In this document: piece by piece, positions 32,137 to 44,000 of the stretch
Layout of the letters: the number at the start of each line of letters is the position of its first letter
Position numbering within the stretch: position 1 is the first letter of the stretch
Source of the DNA: Symbiodinium natans
Taxonomy: Eukaryota; Sar; Dinophyceae; Suessiales; Symbiodiniaceae
DNA: 64,000 nt
Assembly: GCA_905221605.1 (NCBI GenBank)
Contig: CAJNDS010000136.1
Coordinates: forward strand, 1,021,629-1,085,628
Direction: 5' to 3'
Made by a program: the position numbers and the translations under genes
Notes under the pieces: generated by a model
What the model was told of the DNA's origin: nothing
Database searches by the model: none
The model's input: only the letters and a program-made list of their open reading frames with translations

Positions 32137-32413
32137 GGTCTAGACCCGGCACTCGTTTGATTCCCAGGTGGCCCTAAACCCAAATAGAACCCAAAAAGAT
32201 CCCAAAAAGAACCCTATAAGGACCCTAAGCACTCCTAAGGCATGCCATTCTTAGGTGGCCTTTGATCTCTAGGTTGTCCGCAGCCCCCAAGCCCCAAGGG
32301 CCCTTTTTGTGGGGCTATATAGGGAGTCTATAAGGCGTCTCTTTTTCAGGGCCCATATGGAACCACCCTCAGGCAAACCCCCTTGATCCCTAAGCCCTCA
32401 GCCCCCAACCCCC

Positions 32414-32474
32414 CCTGTCACGAAAAGGTGGCGCCAGCGCTGCTGGGCTTGCTTGCCGATCAGCAGTGGCAAAG
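32414..32474 (+). CDS. Possible exon, unrecognised
   Basis: Frame HEKVAPALLGLLADQQWQSR ending at AGCAG|GTCATG. Leucine-rich helix-like. It may share a transcript with the 31244 exon; unproven. Confidence 0.4.
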
Positions 32475-32659
32475 CAGGTCATGAGGGCTTTGGGGTTTCA
32501 GGGTGTTTGTTTGTTTTTTGTTTTTATGGCTTTAGGGTTTTGGCTAGAGCCGAAAGTAAGCCTAGGAGAGGTCGGGTTTCGGACTTGGACTCACAAGGGT
32601 CTAATTAGGATTTCTAGGGAAAACAGGGATGTGGGAGGCAGAGGGGGGGGGGGGGGGTT

Positions 32660-32752
32660 CCGCGATTAGGGATCCTTATTGGTTTCCTTCTTATGAGGGA
32701 ATCCTACTATTTGGGGGTTTATATTAGGGGTCCCTTATTTTCGTAAACCCCC
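32660..32752. mobile_element. Element of the AATAAGGTACCCCCTAA family
   Basis: GGGGGTTTATATTAGGGGTC and TTATTTTCGTAAACCCCCC, as at 39384-39478. Confidence 0.55.
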
Positions 32753-32754
32753 CT

Positions 32755-32845
32755 GTAGGGTTTAGGGTTTAGGGTTTAGGGTTTAGGGTTTAGGGTTTAG
32801 GGTTTAGGGTTTAGGGTTTAGGGTTTAGGGTTTAGGGTTTAGGGC
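32755..32845 (+). repeat. TTTAGGG array
   Basis: About twelve perfect units. A further 240 bp of TTTAGGG, GGGTTGA and TTCAGGG units is at 32935-33172. Confidence 0.95.
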
Positions 32846-32930
32846 CCAAGCCCCTACATCGGCCAGATCCGGAACCAGCGGCGCCGACCTTCTCGGCGAG
32901 CTTCTGGCTGAGGTTGGCTTGGGTCCGAGG
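32846..32930 (+). CDS. Possible exon between two arrays
   Basis: Frame HRPDPEPAAPTFSASFWLRL between arrays on both sides. Composition is exon-like; no domain. Confidence 0.3.
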
Positions 32931-33369
32931 GTTGAGGGGTGTTAGAGTTTATGGTTTATAGGGTTTAGGGGTGTTAGGGGGGTGTGAGGGTTTAGGGTTT
33001 AGGGTTTAGGGTTAGGGTTTAGGGTTTAGGGTTGAGGGTTGAGGGTTTAGGGTTTAGGGTTTAGGGTTTAGGGTTTAGGGTTTAGGGTTTAGGGTTTAGG
33101 GTTTAGGGTTTAGGGTTCAGGGTTCAGGGTTCAGGGTTTAGGGTTTAGGGTTTAGGGTTTAGGGTTTAGGGTGCGGCAATTGGTCAGCTGGACGCAGTAG
33201 TGTGAAGACATTTCCCACCCCAAGGCTACCCATTCGCAACTCACAGCGAGATAGACCATTCACACCAAGCCAAAGCCATTCCAAGCTCACATTGGCGCTT
33301 ACGAAAATCTTGGACCCCTATAATAGACCCCCAAGCAGTAGGATTGCTTTTTGAAGGGGCCCCCAATAA

Positions 33370-33615
33370 GGTACTCCTAATTTCGAAAACCCCCACATGT
33401 GAAACATGTCTAGGAGACGCTGGAGCCACTTGGGAACACTTGAAACGCTTGGAACAATTGGGACCCTTGGGACACACGGAACACTTTGAGACAGTGCTTG
33501 CAGCTTTTGGTAAACTGTCAGGGCACTTGCAACACTTGTCGAATACTTGTGCACTCTTGGCCCTTGCCTTTGGTTCATTTGGGGATACTTGGGGTTGGAA
33601 TCACTTGGAGCCCTT
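33370..33615 (+). repeat. Degenerate CACTTGGAA minisatellite
   Basis: More than ten loose copies of ACTTG-GA-CA spaced 10-16 bp. Both strands are open for about 95-110 codons, which is probably a by-product of the repeat. Confidence 0.6.
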
Positions 33616-33882
33616 GGGCGACAGGACCTGATACCCCTTAACGTTTGCGCTGCGGACATTCTGGGCCGGAGTGACTATGTAGCCTTCACTGGGCTTCCAG
33701 AGGCCTCCCAACGAGTCAGGCCTTGAGGGGCTTCCACAAGTCTTTCAGACCAGTCAGGGGCACAGTCCTCTAACCGAAACAGGGTAACCCACGTTTTAGG
33801 GTTTTGGGTTTGAGGTTTTTGGGTTTTAGGGTAAGAAGGGTCGCTCCTGGGCTTCGAAGATTCAAACCGAAACCCTAACTTG

Positions 33883-33978
33883 GTAGCCCAGTGGTACCCT
33901 TTACCCTTTTTTTGCCTTAGGGTCCCTTTTAAAGAAGGGTGCCCTTATTATGATATGGTTTCTGGGCTACCAAGCTAA
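33883..33978. mobile_element. Inverted-repeat element, TTGGTAGCCCAG family
   Basis: Ends ACTTGGTAGCCCAGTGGTAC and TTTCTGGGCTACCAAGCT are inverted repeats. The same family forms the 129-bp intron at 50296-50424. Confidence 0.8.
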
Positions 33979-34299
33979 ACCCCTACTAAGTCACTGCAAA
34001 ACGACCTCCGAAAACCCTAAACCCTAAACCCTAAACCCTAAACCCTAAAGCCTAAAGCCTAAAGCCTAAACCCTAACTCCTCTCTGTGGCCGGGCTCAAG
34101 CAACGCGTGTCAGCAGACTAGGACTCAGAGTGGACCTTTGTTCCTTTGTTAAAGATTAGGTGCTCTTATGAACCACCCTAAACCCTAAACCCTAAACCCC
34201 CTTAGAAAATTCGTCTGTCGATCTAGATCTGAGCTCTGGGGTTTTAGGGTGTGCTCCGAGCCCGGCTGTGGGTTGCTCTCCCCAGCTTGGGCTCTGCAG

Positions 34300-34345
34300 G
34301 GTTTAGGGTTTAGGGTTTAGGGTTTAGGGTTTAGGGTTTAGGGCT
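34300..34345 (+). repeat. TTTAGGG array
   Basis: Six units immediately upstream of the small frame at 34350. Confidence 0.95.
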
Positions 34346-34349
34346 AGAG

Positions 34350-34475
34350 ATGGGGCAGAGACCCAGCTGCTGCGCGGATGAGGAGCCCGAGGCACCCAAA
34401 GAGGTGCTGGAGGCCGTGGACGCCTACGCCCAGACTCCTCCGCGCTCTCCCGCAGCTTCGGCCCCTTACGTCTGA
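34350..34475 (+). CDS. Small ORF with acylation-type N-terminus
   Basis: ATG to TGA, 41 residues, starting MGQRPSCCADEEPEAPKEV and ending in a Ser/Pro/Ala-rich tail. Gly2 with Ser6 followed by two cysteines fits an N-myristoylation plus palmitoylation signal. It fills the gap between two TTTAGGG arrays. It could be a complete small membrane-anchored protein, the first exon of a longer gene, or a terminal exon read in frame by chance. Confidence 0.35.
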   Translation: MGQRPSCCADEEPEAPKEVLEAVDAYAQTPPRSPAASAPYV

Positions 34476-34477
34476 TA

Positions 34478-34628
34478 AGGGTTTAGGGTTTAGGGTTTAG
34501 GGTTTAGGGTTTAGGGTTTAGGGTTTAGGGTTTAGGGTTTAGGGTTTAGGGTTTAGGGTTTAGGGTTTAGGGTTCAGGGTTCAGGGTTCAGGGTTCAGGG
34601 TTTAGGGTTTAGGGTTTAGGGTTTAGGG
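34478..34628 (+). repeat. TTTAGGG array
   Basis: About twenty units with a block of four TTCAGGG. Confidence 0.95.
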
Positions 34629-34837
34629 CGCCAGGAGAGATCGTAGTAGCATGTGAATGCAGCACGTGGGTAGTATAGCGTTCACGCATATTTACTCAGC
34701 TACTTTTTCAACATACTTAGACAACGTGGCCAGGTTCCCTGAGAAATGTTCCAGTGTGCCAAGGTTGGCCATGGTCCAGCACTGGACACAGGGAGTCCAA
34801 AAGACAAGATGGGCCATTTGCAGGCGCCCCTGGGGGG

Positions 34838-34898
34838 GGTTTAGGGTTTAGGGTTTAGGGTTTAGGGTTTAGGGTTTAGGGTTTAGGGTTTAGGGTTT
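34838..34898 (+). repeat. TTTAGGG array
   Basis: About nine perfect units. Confidence 0.95.
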
Positions 34899-35186
34899 AT
34901 CTAGGGTGATGGGTTCAGGGGTTGAGCTTCGCCAGCAACAGAAGATAGGACCTTCAGGTGCAATACAGGAGCCTAGTCGATGACCAACTATAATCCCCGA
35001 ACATGGCGAACAGTCCACATTGATTCCCCAAATCGCACGTTCTACTCGTAATTGGTTTGTGAATGTTCCGTGCTCTCTGTTTCAAAGTCTCTATTCTGAA
35101 CGGTAGGAGTTTCTGTTTCTTCATTTCCATGTCCTCACAAGCGATTGAAGGTGGACAGGGAAATCCTCCGTGGAATCTCACTGCGC

Positions 35187-35264
35187 GCGTCCTTGCGACG
35201 TGGCGGCCGGTTGTGGCGCCAGTCCCCTCTTGACCTGCCTGAGGAGGACATTACATCGGTTTGG
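35187..35264 (+). CDS. Possible exon, unrecognised
   Basis: Frame RASLRRGGRLWRQSPLDLPE, then EDITSVWW before a TTTAGGG array. Basic then acidic. No family. Confidence 0.35.
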
Positions 35265-35271
35265 TGGTTGG

Positions 35272-35440
35272 GGTTTAGGGTTTAGGGTTTAGGGCTTAGG
35301 GCTTAGGGCTTAGGGCTTAGGGCTTAGGGCTTAGGGCTTAGGGCTTAGGGTTTAGGGTTTAGGGTTCAAAATATAGGGTTTAGGGTTTATCGGGTTTTGG
35401 GTTCAGGGTTTAGGGAGTCCAGCTGCAAAAGGGTTTAGGG
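35272..35440 (+). repeat. TTTAGGG / GCTTAGGG array
   Basis: A central block of eight consecutive GCTTAGG variants is flanked by normal units, so the variant spread locally. Confidence 0.9.
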
Positions 35441-36139
35441 TTGAGGGTTTGGGGCAATGGAATCGGTATTTGGGTAGTTTGTATGGTAGGAATAGTATGT
35501 TGTTTAGTATGGCCATTTGAAACGTAGTCTCCTGTCGCACCCTCAAAACCGGAAACCCGAAATGTCTAGTTAAAGCATCGGTCTGCTGGAATTCCCCCCC
35601 TAAACCCTACTCTCAAACCCTAAACCCTGTTTCCTAAACCGCAGTAGACTTGCAATTCTGGGGGTCATGCGTAAAGCCCCCCTGAATCTCAACCCTAGAT
35701 TACCCAACTAAAGCCCTCAAAAAAAGGCCCTAGATACCCTAGACTAGTTCCTGCGGGAGTGGCGCTTCGGTGTGTGCCACGGGGGTGGCACAAAACAGAC
35801 CTAAAACACTCTTAACCACTGTTCCTAGGGGTCCTTCCTTGTTTGTACCGTAAGTCGCGTGCGATTCAGGGGCTCTGCGCGTGTTTGTGCCGCCAGAAGG
35901 GGTTTGGGGCTTAGGGTTCAAGCTTCGGCCCTGCCGTTTATTGCAGCAACCGCTTATGCAGGGTGCCATGAATACCATGGCCTTCTACGGTAGCTCTAGG
36001 TACCTATACAGTCCCATACAGAGCATTCATACACATATCTAGGGGGGTATAAGGTGCCGAATTCCCTCATTGCTTACTAAGAACCAGTAAGTCGTTGAAA
36101 CGACCAACTGCAGTCCACAACCTGCCTGAAGGCAATGTA

Positions 36140-36342
36140 CCCGAAACCCTAAACCCTAAACCCTGAACCCTAAACCCTCAACCCTAAACCTGAACCCTAA
36201 ACCCTAAACCCTCAACCCTAAACCCTAAACCCTCAACCCTAAACCCTAAACCCTAAACCCTAAACCCTAAACCCTAAACCCTAAACCCTAAACCCTAAAC
36301 CCTAAACCCTAAACCCTAAACCCTAAACCCTAAACCCTAACC
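36140..36342 (-). repeat. CCCTAAA array
   Basis: About 200 bp, with CCCTCAA and CCCTGAA variants early and perfect units later. Confidence 0.95.
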
Positions 36343-37034
36343 TCCAAGCTGTGGGCAACCCAGCTGCCAGCCAGCTGCCCACCCAGCCGAAAGAAGCCCA
36401 AACCTCCTGTCATACGAAGCACCCGCCAAAATGGGGGGGGTGGCGGGAGTAGGGGGGGAGGGGGATCCTGTAAGTGCTGAGTGCTGAACGATACTTATTT
36501 AAGTGCTCTTCAATCTGGGCTTACTATTGTTGAAGAATCTACTGATGGGATGGCCATCCATGGGGCATCTAGTCGGGGTTTGATAGGGTCCGATGACTAC
36601 ACATGAAATGGCCAAACTGTCCCTGAGTGGTTCGTTCAGCTAAACCCAAGTTCTAAACTCTAAACTCTGAACCCTAAACCCTAAACCCTAGACCTCGGTT
36701 GCACTGGCGTGCAGCCTGCCGCTGCAGAGAGTGCTTGCAGAAACCCTAAACCTCGGATGCACAGGTCAGGTAGGCGGGTGGCAAAAAAGCCTAGACCCTC
36801 AACCCTAAACCCTAGACCCTAGACCCGAAACCCTAAACCCGAAATGCCACAAAAGGCCTTTCTCAGGGGGTGGAGGGATGACACTCAAACCCCCCCAGGA
36901 CCGAGCCGGCCTGTGGGACCGCTCGGGGCCAGTTGAGGCCGTGTCAGGGCGTTCCTCTCTGTTTTTGGCAGCTTAGGGTTTACTACTATTCGCTTGAGAA
37001 CTCCCCGCCCCCTCCAAAAAAAGGAAATAATACA

Positions 37035-37098
37035 GTAATGCCATTGTATATACACATGTGTATATATATATATACATATATGTATGTGTATATGCATT
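37035..37098. repeat. TATA/CATA microsatellite
   Basis: Alternating TATATACACATG units next to a poly-C/poly-A hairpin fragment (36984-37035). Confidence 0.85.
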
Positions 37099-37127
37099 CC
37101 TCTTATTGTGGCAAAATAGGGTTTATT

Positions 37128-37682
37128 AGTCTCCAGGGTTGGTGCAAGGCATAGGACATCAGCAGGGAAGAGGGCTGAGAGGCTTCGGCCCGAAACCCTG
37201 AGCCCTAAACCCTAAAACCGGAAAACCCTAAACCCCAAACCCTAAACCCTAAAACCCTAAACCCTAAACCCCAGTGAGGCCTTCGACATCTTCCTCTCAC
37301 ACACGTGGAGTACGCCGGGAAGGCTGTATCGTGGTTTGGGAGGATCAGGGTTTAGGGTTTAGGGTTTGGGGTTTAGGGTTTAGGGTTTAGGGTTTAGGGT
37401 TTAGGGTTTAGGGTTTGGGGTGTGTCAGCATGCTTACCCAGCAGACTTCAGAGGCCTGGCTGTAAAAAGGGTTTAGGGTTTAGGGTTAAGTTTTCTTGGA
37501 TGTAAGTCGGCGCAAGCGTCATCCTGCCAGCTGACGTAAAGAGTCGGGGTTCAAAGAACAAGGGTTTAGGGTTTAGGGTTTAGGGTTTAGGGTTTAGGGT
37601 TTAGGGTTTAGGAGTTTCGGGCCGAAGCCTCTCAGCCCTCTTCCCTGCTGATGTCCTATGCCTTGCACCAACCCTGGAGACT
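37128..37682. repeat. 68-bp perfect inverted repeat around opposed arrays
   Basis: The arm 37128-37195 (AGTCTCCAGGGTTGGTGCAA and on) is the exact reverse complement of 37615-37682. Between the arms are a CCCTAAA array (37205-37272), the first exon of the membrane-protein gene, and TTTAGGG arrays (37349-37425 and 37563-37610). Confidence 0.92.
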
Positions 37683-40371
37683 TCTGGGTCATCCCAAACT
37701 CTGAACACCTGCAGGGGGAGTACACACTAAACTAACATCTGCTTAAAAACCCCCAACAAGGGTTCTAGTAAGTGCGGCTGCGGAGAAGAAGTCCTTCAGA
37801 GCACCCTGAGCCCATCAACCCTGGCACGTGACCGATGAATCGCCTGAACTGTTCATTATGTAACCCTGAACCCCCCAAACGACCAAACCCCTAAACATCC
37901 CAAATCCCAAACCCTGTAATCACCCCCGTGCAGTCACGACAAGCCTCTACACCCTGAACCGTGAAACGCGGCAAAACCCTACATTCCTGCTTCCTAAGCC
38001 CCAAACATAAACTTCCACCCTAATACCAATCCCCTCATGCACCCTCAGGCCCAGTCCCTCCACATAAGCTCCGAAACCCTAAAACTTATAAACCCTAGTA
38101 CCCTAGTTTCACCCCTGGAAGGCAGAGAGCCTCGCATATTGTGCGATTCCAGTTTAAAAGAAAAAACAACAACTAAATCCCAAACCCTAAACCCTAAACC
38201 CTCAACCCTAGACCCCTCGACCTTGGGAAGGTGGAAAGTTCTCTCCCTGCTTTGCCAATCGGGGTTGGAGTTCACTCTGCTGTGCGCAAGCCTCTGCGTG
38301 GCAGTGACGGCCGCCTGGCATTTAGGGTTTAGGGTTTAAGGTTTAGGGTTTAGGGTTTAGGAGGTTTCGTGGGATTCAAGGGCGGGATTTGGGGTTTAGG
38401 GCTTAGGGTTTGTTGATAGCTGCTATGGGTTCGGATAGCTGTGTGGATTCTTGCCCGGCAGTGTTCGAGGAGCGCTTAGGGTTTAGGGTTTAGAGCTTGG
38501 GTAGAGGGCTCAGGTTTCCTAAGCCCTACCCCCAAAACCCTAAACGTTAAGCCTCAAAAATCGGAGCTCGGATTTGAGGATCACCAAGAGGCGGAGGGAT
38601 TCACTAGCACTGACAGTGCAACCAGGTGACAAGGGCGCCATTCGGGAGTACATTAGGGGTCCGCAATTTGGATTGCAGCGTTTCGGGGTCTATAAAACGG
38701 GGTCCCCTAAACCCTAAACCCTCTATCAAAGGAAATTCCCGCTTCTGCGCGTTTCAAGCCGAGGTGGTGTTGTGCGCCTCCAAGGTGATGCCTATGCCCT
38801 TCAGCTATAGCTCCCCCTCCACCTCGGGCTTTCTTGCGGAGTGTCCCTATTCGCCTTGGCCGTCCCTGGGTCATGGTTGGAAACCATTTTACATGTTTAT
38901 GATACTCAAAACCCAATAATTTAGGAACAAAGATGATCATGTTTAAGTAGTACCCAACAATGGTACAGGTCCGTAGCGGGGCTGCTGGGGACCCTCTTCG
39001 GCCTCTTCTCGTCGCCGCAGCTCAGTTGAGGGTTTTTGAAGCTGCGTTGCCCTTGCTCAACGAGTAAGGTCGTAGACTTCCGATGGAGAGTCGTGCTGGC
39101 TTTCACCCTAAACCCTAAACCCTAAACCCTAAACCCTAAACCGCGGGAATGAGGTATTTCCTGGAAGGCTGTGACAAGACCACCTGCTTCCTCGACGTGG
39201 TCAGCATCCATCAGGTGTCTGGATTTCACGACGACTAAGTTGTTTGTGCAGACTGGTTTAGGGCTGAGGGTTTAGGGTTTAGGGTTTAGGGCCTACCCGC
39301 AATGCAACTTGAAGGAGCCCAGTGACGTCGGCCTAAGCCACGACAAAACCTGGAATTGCAAGTAGGGCCATGTGGATGTCTCCGAAATTAGGCGTACCTT
39401 GTTGGGGTCCTTATTACAAGGGGTCCTACTATTTGGGGGTCTTTTTTTAGGGGTTCCTATTTTCCTAAACCCTAAACCCTAAACCCTAAACCCCCATGTA
39501 AGGCAGTCGTCCTTGTCGTTTTGGGCCCTGCCAGGTCGACAGGGAGCTCATGGAACGTGGAATCTATGGTCTGGGAGGCTTGTACTCCTCACTTGGCAGA
39601 TGCGGCTTAGGGTTTAGGCGAAGGTTTAGGGTTGTAGGGTTTAGGGTTTAGGGGTTTGGGGTTTAGGGTTTAGGGTTTAGGGTTTAGGGTGTAGGGTTTA
39701 GGGTTTAGGGTTTAGGGTTTATAATTTCGGGTTTAGGGTTTAGGGTTAGGCTAAGGTTTAGGGTTGTAGGGGTGTAGGGTTTAGGGTATCCGTAGGGTTT
39801 AGGGTTTAGGGTATCTTAGAACAGTGCAGTGCAGCTGTCCGGGAGGCTTCCTGCGCGTGTCGAAGGAGCTGAGGGTCCTATGGTCTGAACCGTACCTCTC
39901 CAGGCAAGAGTGCTGAAATCAGTCCAGACACTTCTGCAAATCCCACAGCCCGACCTCCAAGAAGCTGCCTGCGCAAGCTCAGGGTTTGCCCCCCCCCCGC
40001 CCCCCCAAAAAAAACAAAAGAAAAAGCAAAACGTCGAGGCTGGATTTGCTCCTGTTTAGACTCTCCTGCGGGTTTATATGATTTTAATAGGGAGGAGTTT
40101 AAAAGGGGCAGCGATGTCCGGCAATTGATTTTAAAGGTGCGACACGTGGATTTTTCTTACAGCGCCGAGACCTGGTCTGCACCCCCAAACAGTTCTGAAT
40201 AGCCCAGCCAAATTGACTTTAATCAGGAGGCCCCTAGTCCAACATTAATGTTCTTCCTTATAAGGGGAATATTGGGATTGTTTTTTTTTTTTTTTTTGGG
40301 GGGGGGGGGGTTCTTAAGCAAATTGCAGCCCCTAAGGAAGCATGTTTTTGTGCATTCGGCCCGAAGACCAA

Positions 40372-40463
<92 letters not shown>

Positions 40464-41021
40464 ACACCCACACCCACACCCACACACCCACACCACACCC
40501 ACACCACACACCCACACCCACACAACCCACACCCACACCCACACACCCACACCACCGCACACCCACCCACACCCACACCCACACACCACACCCACACCCC
40601 ACACACACCCACACACACACACACCACACCACACACACACACACCCACACACACACACACCCCACACACACACAGACACAGACACAGACACACACAGACA
40701 CAGACACAGACACAGACACAGACACAGACACAGACACAGACACACCACACACACACAACACACACACACACACACACACTTACTTACACACTTACACACA
40801 CTTACACACACACACACTTACACACACTTACACACACACTTACACACACTTACACACACTTACACACACTTACACACACTTACACTTACACTTACACACT
40901 TACACACACTTACACACACTTACACACTTACACACACTTACACACACTTACACACACTTACACACACTTACACACACTTACACACACTTACACACACACA
41001 CACACACACACTTACACACAC

Positions 41022-41089
<68 letters not shown>

Positions 41090-44000
41090 TGTGCATTCTT
41101 CGGAGGCTTTGGTGCGTCTTCGAGCTCGCGGCATATCGGAGGGCGAACCCAACAGGCCGCATTCGCCTGACACCGATCTTTATCGAGGCACGGCTCAGGG
41201 TTTAGGGTTTAGGTTTTAGGGCTTAGGGTTTAGGGCTTAGGGTTTAGGGTTTGGGGTTTAGGGTTTAGGGTTTAGGGTTTAGGCACGGTTCAGGGTGAAT
41301 TTTCGGCCCGGAGTTTAGGAGGGAAATGGGTGGTTGCCAAAACTATGGATGCCTCAATTGATGCCCCAAGCTCCCGAATCGTACCATTGCACATCCCGGT
41401 AAATGCAGAACATCGACAGAGGCCCTACAAGCGTAAAGGGGTTAACGCTTAGTAGGTCTAGCATGAGCCCTAAACCCTAAGCCCTAAAGCCTAAACCCTA
41501 AACCCTCAACCCTAAACCCTAAACCCTGAAGTCCCGCCTTTCCTCTCCGCAATGCCCTGTTGCTGAGAAGTACAACCATACCCGGAGGAGACAACCAAAA
41601 GGCATATTGCAGCCATGAACACCCTAAACCTTAAACCCTAAACCCTAGACCCTAGACCCTAAACCCTAAACCCTAAACCGTTGATGTCTCGTTGGAAAAA
41701 TTCCCATGGTTCCCTCTCCCCGCGGGTGCCTTTTTTGCCGGTAAACACAGACAACAAAGGCATGTACTCCGGCGAGTTCCCCACCCGCACGGAAGGAAAC
41801 CCCAAGAGTTTGGGATTCAGGGTTTAGGGTTTAGGGTTTAGGGGTTGCCCTAAACCCCTTAGACCCCTTAAAAAGCGACTCTGAGGTCGGGGTCCTCTCT
41901 CTCATCATGGGCTCCTACTTTGCCGCTTTCCTCTTCTTCTTCGTCTTCGCCGTGCCTTGGGCCTCAAGGGCCCCCAGCTTCGCTTTGGGGTCACTAAGCC
42001 CTTAGGGTTTAGGGTTTAGGGTTTAGGGTACGCAGCTTCAGGGTTTAGGGTTTAGGGTTTAGGGTTTAGGGTGTAAACTCTAAAACCTGTTTGTCTCCAC
42101 GGTCCCGAAAGCCGATGGGGTGTGGGCTTCGTTGCTAATCAGTTTGGCCCACTTTTGTCTGGAGGCCCCATCAGAGAGTGGACTCTCACCTGTAGCGATC
42201 ACGCAACCTCCAAGAGTCGTGTCCCCAAACCCTAAACCCTAAACCCTGAACCCTAAACCCTGAACCCTGAACCCTAAACCCTAAACCCTGAACCCTAAAC
42301 CCTAAACCCTGAACCCTAAACCCTAAACCCCAAACATTGTAGTGCGGGCGGTAAGGAATGGGTGTTTAAGAGCTTTGGGATGGAGGGTGGAGGGTTTAGG
42401 GTTTAGGGTTTAGGTTTAGGGTTTAGGGTTTAGGGTTTAGGGTTTAGGGTTTAGGGTTTAGGGTTTAGGGTTTAGGGTTTAGGGTTTAGGGTTTAGGGTT
42501 TAGGGTTTAGTCAACTTGGAACACTTAGGCTCCCCCCTCCAGAGAAATGAAAAAGCAACTTGCACTGAAGGCTTCAAAGGGTTTAGGGTTTTTGGTCTCA
42601 CTGCCAGGCATCTGTCCCAGCTCCTGGTTCGAGGGTTTAGGGTTGCACTGAAGGCTTTGAGGGTTTAGGGGCCAGGTTTTCGGTTTCAAGCCGCGTTTGT
42701 CGGGTTCCTGCATTTGGGGTCGAGGGTCCCTACAGTATTAGGGTTCCAGCATGGGTTTCGGGCTCAGGGCATACAGGGTTTAAGCTCTTCATGAAAACGA
42801 TAATGGTCCCAACTTTACGGGATCCAAAGAGTGGGTGGGTCGATATTCGTTACCAGAGTGGCGAGCTTAACTACCGCGTTCTTGACCATAACAGCAAGTT
42901 TTATCTATTTATGAATGCATAGACTTGAGATGCAGAAACCTAAGCGCTAGACCCAAACCCTAAACCCTGACCCTAAACCCCCCGGGCCCCAGCCTCATCA
43001 GGCAAAGTTGGAGCTGGTCTATCGCCCAGCAGCCTTCGGCATTGGGCTTCTTGGCTCTCGGCGCTCAAACTGAGGTCTGTCGACGCACCCATGTCGGTTT
43101 AGGGTTTTGGGGCCTGGAGTTTAGGGCTGAGGGTTTAGGGCTGAGTACCCAAACCCAAAACACTTAGCTTTAAAGCTCCTTAATTCTCGCCAGTTAAGAA
43201 TCCAGTAAAGGCTTTCATAATCAGGGGCCCCTTGAGTAAACCTGAACTGACTGACACCTGTTTTCTGCTGAGTAGCTCCCAACCCTAGAAACGCTACAAG
43301 CTCAGAAAAGTCTCAGTCATCTTAGGCGAGGGAACGCATATGGTCGACGAACCTGTCAAGTGAATGAAGCATTCTTGAGAAAATGACTTGTCTTACGTGT
43401 GCTCCGAATTTTGAAATGTCTCTTCATTACTGGCCAAAAAGATGGACCCTCCCGAATTTGTGGAACTCCAAGACACAATTGATTCTCATTCCGACATGGA
43501 TCGCGCTACTGCAACAGCACCGCGCCGGACACCTCAAACTAGCAGCCAGCGCTGGTGCATACCTGGGACTCTACTTACCTACAGTTTATTAGTAGGTATC
43601 ACCCCCTAAAACTGTAGGCAAAGAGAGTCCCAGACCCTAAACCCTAGTTAACAGCTAAACCCTTGAACCCGTTAAAGTCGGGCAGCTTCTCAGTGCAATC
43701 CAGCGCGAACCACGCTTCTTCGATAGCCGCTTCAGGGTTTAGGATTTATAGGGTTTAGGGTTTAGGGTTTAGGGTTTGGGGTTTGGGGTTGGGGCTTCTT
43801 GTTGTCCCAGGGGCCTCTCTACAGTCCCAGGCTTCTGCCCGTCTACTTCCTGATCCACGCCATGCGCGTGAACACCCGGGCGAAACATACGCTCATCTCA
43901 AACCTGAAGCTTCCTTCGCCTTTAGTTGAACGTTAAGCTTTTTGGGTTTTCTTATTTTGTACAAATATTGAAGTTTAACCCTTTTTCCCCTTGGATATTG

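Noticed and set aside
33318-33659. 113-codon - strand and 95-codon + strand frames
   Set aside because: Both overlap the CACTTGGAA minisatellite and neither has a recognisable domain.
40223-41219. Frames of 160-320 codons on both strands rich in His/Thr or Cys/Val
   Set aside because: They are translations of the CA microsatellite; all frames of (CA)n and its complement are open. Only the last part (41106-41195) is a real exon.
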